Assembly (NCBI GenBank): GCA_964023205.1
Contig: OZ026841.1
Coordinates: 32,688,399-32,752,398 of the forward strand
DNA: 64,000 bases
Direction: 5' to 3'
Source of the DNA: Lutraria lutraria
Taxonomy: Eukaryota; Mollusca; Bivalvia; Venerida; Mactridae
Part shown: positions 60,001-64,000 of the stretch, one piece after another
Layout of the letters: the number at the start of each line of letters is the position of its first letter
Position numbering within the stretch: the first letter of the stretch is position 1
Notes under the pieces: model-generated
The model's database searches: none
What the model was told of the DNA's origin: nothing
What the model saw: the letters and a program-made list of their open reading frames with translations, nothing else
Made by a program: the position numbers and the translations under genes

Positions 60001-63000
60001 GCTGCGGCAGGCATTGTATTTGTCTTGTTTGAATGGATTGTAAGTATATCATAATTTCATAATATAAAACATGTAATCAATGTACACATGTATTTTAAAG
60101 GCCCCGTAACGAACTGTAAGTCTCAAAGTACTTTTTAATAGCATTGACACCTTAGTCATAGTTTCTTATTATTACCAAGACCTAATTATTGACAGCTTGA
60201 CCCTCAGCCTATATTTTAGGGTTCAGAAGTTTGTCGACCATATTTCCACAAAAGTATTGAGCTGAACGTTTTTTTGATGATATTGCAGACTGACCTATTT
60301 TCAGTTAATTCCTTGTAAGCGCGGCTTCTCCGAATGGTCATGATCTCTATCTTGTAATCACTTGCCCCTCACTACCATTAGTGCTGCCAGCAATGTTGTT
60401 AAATAACCCTATCTGTTGGTGTGACGTTAAACTGTAGTGAAAAATAATACCTGTAGATATCGATGGGTATCTTTTCTGTGTTCTTCTGAGTAACTTTTAA
60501 ATTAATATTTTGCAACTGATTCAATAAGGAAATTGTTACTAAAGTAATTGAATTTTGAATCGTTCACTTCAGCCTGCAATGCTGATTCAACTTTTGTCTT
60601 GGTTTTTCCTGCCGGTATTCATATCAGCTGGGGTAAGTAATATACAAAAAGTGTCAGCTAGGATAAGTCTAATATTAGCTAGGGTAAGTAACATATTAGC
60701 TAGGATAAGTCTTATATTAGCTAGGATAATTCATATATTAGCTAGGATAAGTCTTATAATAGCTAGGATAATTCATATTTTAGCTAGGATAATTCATATA
60801 TTAGCTAGGATAATTCATATATTAGCTAGGATAAGTCTTATATTAGATAGGATAATTCATATATTAGCTAGGATAATTCATATATTAGCTAGGATAATTC
60901 ATATATTAGCTAGGGTAAGTCATATATCAGCTAGGATAAGTCTTATATTAGCTAGGATAAGTCTTATATTAGCTAGGATAAGTCTAATATTAGCTAAGGT
61001 AAGTCATATATTAGCTAGGGTAAGTCATATATTAGCTAAGGTAAGTCATATATTAGCTAAAGTAATTCATATATTAGCTAGGGTAAGTCATATATCAGCT
61101 AGGATAAGTCAAATAATAGCTAGGGTAAGTCTTATATCAGCTAAGATAAGTCATATATTAGCTAGGGTAAGTCATATATTAGCTAAGATAAGTCATATAT
61201 TAGCTAAGGTAAGTCATATATTAGCTAGGGTAAGTCATATATTAGCTAAGGTAAGTCATATATTAGCTAGGGTAAGTCATATATTAGCTAAGGTAAGTCA
61301 TATATTAGCTAAAGTAAGTCATATATTAGCTAGGGTAAGTCATATATCAGCTAGGATAAGTCAAATAATAGCTAGGGTAAGTCATATAATAGCTAGGGTA
61401 AGTCTTATATCAGCTAAGATAAGTCATATAATAGCTAGGGTAAGTCTTATATCAGCTAAGATAAGTCATATATTAGCTAGGGTAAGTCATATATCAGCTA
61501 GGATAAGTCAAATAATAGCTAGGGTAAGTCATATAATAGCTAGGGTAAGTCTTATATCAGCTAAGATAAGTCTAATATTAGCTAGGGTAAGTCATATATT
61601 AGCTGGGATAAGTCTAATATTAGCTAGGGTAAGTCATATATTAGCTAGGGTAAGTCATATATTAGCTAAGGTAAGTCATATATTAGCTAGGGTAAGTAAC
61701 ATATTAGCTAGGGTAAGTCATATATTAGCTAGGATAAGTCTAATATTAGCTAGGGTAAGTCTTATATTAGCTGGTGAAAGTCATACACTAGCTAAGATAA
61801 TTCATATAGTAGCTAGGATAATACATATACATGTATCAGCTAAGATAAGTCTAATATTAGCTAAGGTAAGTCATATATTAGCTAGGATAAGTCTAATATT
61901 AGCTAAGGTAAGTCATATATCAGCTGGTGAAAGTCATACACTAGCTAAGATAATTCATATAGTAGCTAGGATAAGTCATATATTATAGCTAGGGTAAGTC
62001 TTATATCAGCTAGGATAGGTCATATATTAGCTAGGTAAGTCTAATATTAGCTAAGGTAAGTCATATATCAGCTGGAGTAGGTCATACACTAGCTAGGATA
62101 ATTCATATAGTAGCTAGGATAAGTCATACATCATCTAGGATAAGTCATATACTAGTATTAGCTAAGGTAAGTCATATATCAGCTAGGGTTAGTCATAAAT
62201 CATCTAGGATAATTCATATATCAGCTAGGGTAAGTCATACATCATCTAGGATAAGTCTTATATCAGCTAGGGTGAATCATACATCATCTAGGATAAGTCA
62301 TATACTAGTAATAGCTAAGGTAAGTCATATATTAGCTAAGGTAAGTCATATACATTTGTATTAGCTAAGGTAAGTCATATATTAGCTAGTATAGGTCATA
62401 TATTAGCTAGGGTAAGTCTAATATTAGCTAAGGTAAGTCATATATTAGCTGGAGTAGGTCACACACTAGCTAGGATAATTCATTTAATAACTAGGATAAG
62501 TCATGCATCAGCTAATATAAGTCACACACGATTAGAAAGTTAACAGTGAAAATGCTGAATAAACAATAAGACACAATAGCTGTATAAATAAAAGAGTAAT
62601 AACTAATAAAACTACTCTTTAAAGCTGGTATTCAGATCCAGATTCTGCACAGCTTCTACTAACTGAACAGATAAAAGCTCACTAATAACCAAAAAAGTAG
62701 ATTGTTCGCTTTCTGACATACCAGCTGTCTAATATCATACGATGAAAAGTACTTCCTATGTGAGTGACTAACTACTAGTATGCCATGCATTACAGTACAG
62801 TGCATTATATTTTCTTAACCTTTTTTCAATATTTCTAGGTATATACACTTCCAGAATACATGCAAAAACGTTTTGGCAGAGAAAGATTACGAATCTACCT
62901 CAGTGTACTGGCGCTGTTCCTACATATTGTCACACGCCTTTCGGTAAGTTTCCGTCAGTCTGACTACGTCAGTAATTTCCGACAGTGAGACTTAGAAATA

Positions 63001-63312
63001 CAAGTTACTATAGATAACGTTTTGATTGTATTTTAGTATGTAAAAAAGACTACTGCCAAGGGACTGATTCTTTTTGGCGTTTTGGCCTAATTCGATGACC
63101 TAATTTGATATTTCCACGGTTGCACATAGAAAAAAGCTCGTGGTGTATTTTTCCACTTTACAGAGCATACATTAAGGCGATATCACATTTTTATTATTCG
63201 TTTCAGGCAACAATATTTTCCGGAGCAATCTACATACAACTTGCCTTGAACTGGAACATGTACCCTTCTATAATAGGGCTTCTGTTTATCACAGCAATAT
63301 TTACGATTCTAG
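49497..63312 (+). CDS. SLC5-family sodium/solute cotransporter (SGLT/SMIT-like), N-terminal six exons, continues past window
   Basis: Plasma-membrane Na+-coupled symporter of the sodium:solute symporter (LeuT-fold) family. Exons: 49497-49580, 52310-52381, 59935-60039, 60573-60632, 62839-62943, 63207-63312. All have AG acceptors and GT donors; the first five end in phase 0 and the sixth in phase 1. Together they give 177 residues: TM0 ([17 protein letters not shown]), [11 protein letters not shown], the hallmark [17 protein letters not shown], a membrane segment ending [18 protein letters not shown], and two further membrane segments ending at the start of a GG motif. [13 protein letters not shown] is closest to what I know of myo-inositol/glucose transporters (SLC5A3/9/11 type), but substrate cannot be fixed without the later exons. 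An in-frame TGA at 49476 supports the ATG chosen. Introns are full of repeats, and intron 4 holds the 21-bp donor-site array. Confidence 0.85.
50064..50200 (+). mobile_element. tRNA-like SINE remnant in SLC5 intron 1
   Basis: CTCCATGATCGAGTGGTTAA fits a tRNA D-arm and A-box. AGCTGGCTTCAAATCAC fits an anticodon arm. No good B-box survives. The layout matches the common bivalve SINE head I know from memory. Confidence 0.4.
50655..50942 (-). repeat. Right arm of an inverted dispersed repeat (partner 46415-46730)
   Basis: Reverse-complement copy of 46415-46730, with several substitutions and small indels. The two arms lie on either side of SLC5 exon 1. This arm is inside intron 1. Confidence 0.7.
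51024..51071. repeat. (TC)n microsatellite
   Basis: About 24 TC dinucleotides without interruption. The Glu-Arg open frame across it on the other strand is an artefact of the repeat. Confidence 0.9.
52310..52381 (+). CDS. SLC5-like exon 2 (GYFLAGR)
   Basis: 24 codons between TTTCTTTTCAG and GTAAGT. Encodes [14 protein letters not shown], the loop and start of TM1 conserved in SLC5 proteins. Confidence 0.85.
52790..53520. repeat. C-rich, G-poor degenerate tandem tract in SLC5 intron 2
   Basis: Repeats of CCCAAAATCCATCTTAC and (A/C)CCCGCCCTAC with a 15-18 bp rhythm. The plus strand has almost no G for about 700 bases, so the minus strand carries GGG or GGGCGGG runs every 8-20 bases. Confidence 0.8.
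54115..54690. mobile_element. TTAA-flanked MITE, 568 bp, in SLC5 intron 2
   Basis: TTAA at 54115-54118 and 54687-54690 flank inverted ends AGGGGCATGCCC(T/A)GGAACTG (about 20 bp, one mismatch). TTAA target sites are typical of piggyBac- and Kolobok-type DNA transposons. No coding sequence inside. Confidence 0.8.
56350..56545. repeat. ~105-bp tandem duplication in SLC5 intron 2
   Basis: TACCTAGTGTT(G/A)AAAAA, GTAGTGACCGGAAACC or GCAGTGACCGGAAACC, and a TTGGAACCCTGCA / TTGTAACCCTACA end occur twice at about 105 bp spacing. Confidence 0.6.
57325..57865 (+). repeat. Dispersed repeat, copy 2, in SLC5 intron 2
   Basis: Direct-orientation partner of 39087-39540, with extra internal sequence (a GTTTAGTTTA stretch near the start and about 60 bp around 57430-57520). 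It contains a TAGGTAAGT donor-like site that is not used by the exons seen here. Confidence 0.65.
59600..59765. repeat. Dispersed repeat AGCAACAACCTCTC, copy 1 (SLC5 intron 2)
   Basis: TCTTGAGCAACAAC, CAACAGC(C)TGATTTTTCC, AGAGCAACAACCTCTCA and AAAGGGTGTTGCT are shared in order with 63827-64000. The repeat lies about 170 bp before exon 3. Confidence 0.6.
59935..60039 (+). CDS. SLC5-like exon 3 ([16 protein letters not shown] core)
   Basis: 35 codons. TM1 region with the substrate- and sodium-site Asn/His pair in SNIGSEHF and the family signature [11 protein letters not shown]. The donor is GTAAGT. Confidence 0.9.
60320..60437 (+). mobile_element. SINE remnant in SLC5 intron 3
   Basis: TCTCCGAATGGTCATGATCT is an A-box-like head. 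TTGTAATCACTTGCCCCTCA follows, and the stretch ends TCTGTTGGTGTGACGTTAAA, which I know as a common tail of bivalve SINEs. Decayed; no B-box. Confidence 0.35.
60573..60632 (+). CDS. SLC5-like exon 4 (ends at the donor that seeds the 21-bp array)
   Basis: 20 codons after a TTCACTTCAG acceptor: membrane segment [20 protein letters not shown]. The donor GTAAGT at 60633 directly starts the minisatellite. The exon frame stays open through the repeat to 61988. Confidence 0.85.
60633..62528 (+). repeat. 21-bp minisatellite of splice-donor-like units filling SLC5 intron 4
   Basis: Consensus AGCTAGGGTAAGTCATATATT, about 85-90 copies. It starts at the exon 4 donor, whose own sequence (CATATCAGCTGGGGTAAGT) matches the unit closely, so the array seems to be an expansion of that junction. 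Variants are AGCTAAGGTAAGT, AGCTAGGATAAGT, ATCAGCT and ATAATT. Within the open part (to 61988) I count about 30 exact GTAAGT cores after AGG or AAG. Units after about 61988 are out of frame with the earlier ones because of small indels. The array stops about 310 bp before exon 5. Confidence 0.9.
62839..62943 (+). CDS. SLC5-like exon 5 ([11 protein letters not shown])
   Basis: 35 codons between ATTTCTAG and GTAAGT. Encodes the conserved (M/L)PEY-x3-RFG motif and the following membrane segment [16 protein letters not shown]. Confidence 0.9.
63207..63312 (+). CDS. SLC5-like exon 6
   Basis: 35 codons plus one base after a CGTTTCAG acceptor. Encodes [17 protein letters not shown] and a membrane segment ending AIFTIL plus the first base of a Gly codon, as expected before the GG motif. 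The donor is GTATGA. Confidence 0.85.
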
Positions 63313-63826
63313 GTATGAGTTCTTTGAATACTAGTACAGTAAATTATTATCACAAGCATCATTATCACGAGTACTAAGCTTATCTTGAGGAGATATTGAA
63401 GTCCAATCATTTTTGTTCTTAATTGCTTCATCATATAATATTCGAATACGTATCCTTCAGGCTAAATCTTAAAAGTCGAATTCAGCAGAAAAGTAAAAGC
63501 AGAATATTATGTACATAGCGCGTAATCAGACATTCTGTAAATGCCTGTCAATGATTGGTCGATGTATTTCCGTTCTCAGAATCCACCCATCAGATAATTT
63601 AGATATATGTGTTTTAACGTAAAATGTTATTCTTTAAGCCCATGATGGATATTCGTAAAACTGTTTCAGTGTATACTTCGTTGTTGTTGTTTCAAAATAA
63701 ATCCAAACTTGTGTTTGCGGCCACCTTCGAATCAATGCCACCCTGTGAATAAAGGTCATTCTATAAAAAAACGCTATTAACTATTCTTAAAAAAGGATCA
63801 CTGAACAAAGACAACCTGCATATAAA

Positions 63827-64000
63827 AGGCTGTACAGTGCAACCTCCTTAGAACTACCCTTCTTGAGCAACAACGTCCCTTTAGCAACAGCATGATTTTT
63901 CCTAAATGTACAACATAACTAATAATTTAATATCTCCAGAGCAATAATAGTAACCTCTCAACAATGACACATTTTTTCTTCTCCCAAAGGGTGTTGCTGT
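63827..64000. repeat. Dispersed repeat AGCAACAACCTCTC, copy 2 (SLC5 intron 6)
   Basis: Same ordered blocks as 59600-59765; runs to the window end. Confidence 0.6.

Noticed and set aside
60555..61988. A 477-residue open frame as an independent repeat-protein gene
   Set aside because: It starts just before the exon 4 acceptor and consists of one true SLC5 exon plus intronic 21-bp repeats that lack stops in this frame. Splice sites and homology explain it better.

Overview
The window is eukaryotic, AT-rich and intron-containing. The gene types point to a mollusc, most likely a bivalve: a single-exon TRIM-like protein with B-boxes and no RING, a somatomedin-B-like 7TM receptor, tRNA-like SINEs and ~140-155 bp tandem families rich in GACCTAGT or CTCAAAGGTC. 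This placement rests on recognised family types and was not checked by any search.

Three host genes can be supported. (1) A two-exon minus-strand gene (13654-16466) encodes a secreted-type cysteine-rich ectodomain followed by seven membrane segments. (2) A single-exon minus-strand gene (40102-42231) encodes a two-B-box, coiled-coil, beta-propeller TRIM-like protein. (3) The first six coding exons of a plus-strand SLC5-type sodium/solute cotransporter run from 49497 to 63312 and continue past the window.

Most of the rest is transposon-derived. 1-10465 is a nest of two broken non-LTR retrotransposons. LINE-A is on the plus strand. LINE-B is on the minus strand and is seen twice, in blocks that look identical over 1327 bp. 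A foldback-like element with an internal duplication sits inside LINE-B. 16467-27478 has no convincing gene but holds several tandem or dispersed repeats. 27487-36980 is a ~9.5 kb element flanked by an 8-bp direct repeat (GACACTGT). Its matching inverted ends and arms are built from tandem arrays that repeat one motif, AGCGACACGAA, more than 30 times. A separate decayed hAT element is nested in its left arm, and an SGNH-hydrolase-like reading frame with one in-frame stop lies in its middle. 42260-49496 is dominated by SINE-like sequence, a 46-bp minisatellite, microsatellites and one arm of an inverted duplication whose other arm lies in SLC5 intron 1.

The most unusual signal is in SLC5 intron 4. 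A ~1.9 kb array of 21-bp units begins exactly at the splice donor of exon 4 and appears to be an amplification of that exon/intron junction. Each unit carries a donor-like core, many of them exact GTAAGT. Because 21 is a multiple of 3, the exon 4 frame stays open for about 1.36 kb, so use of a downstream copy would add blocks of seven residues without a frameshift.
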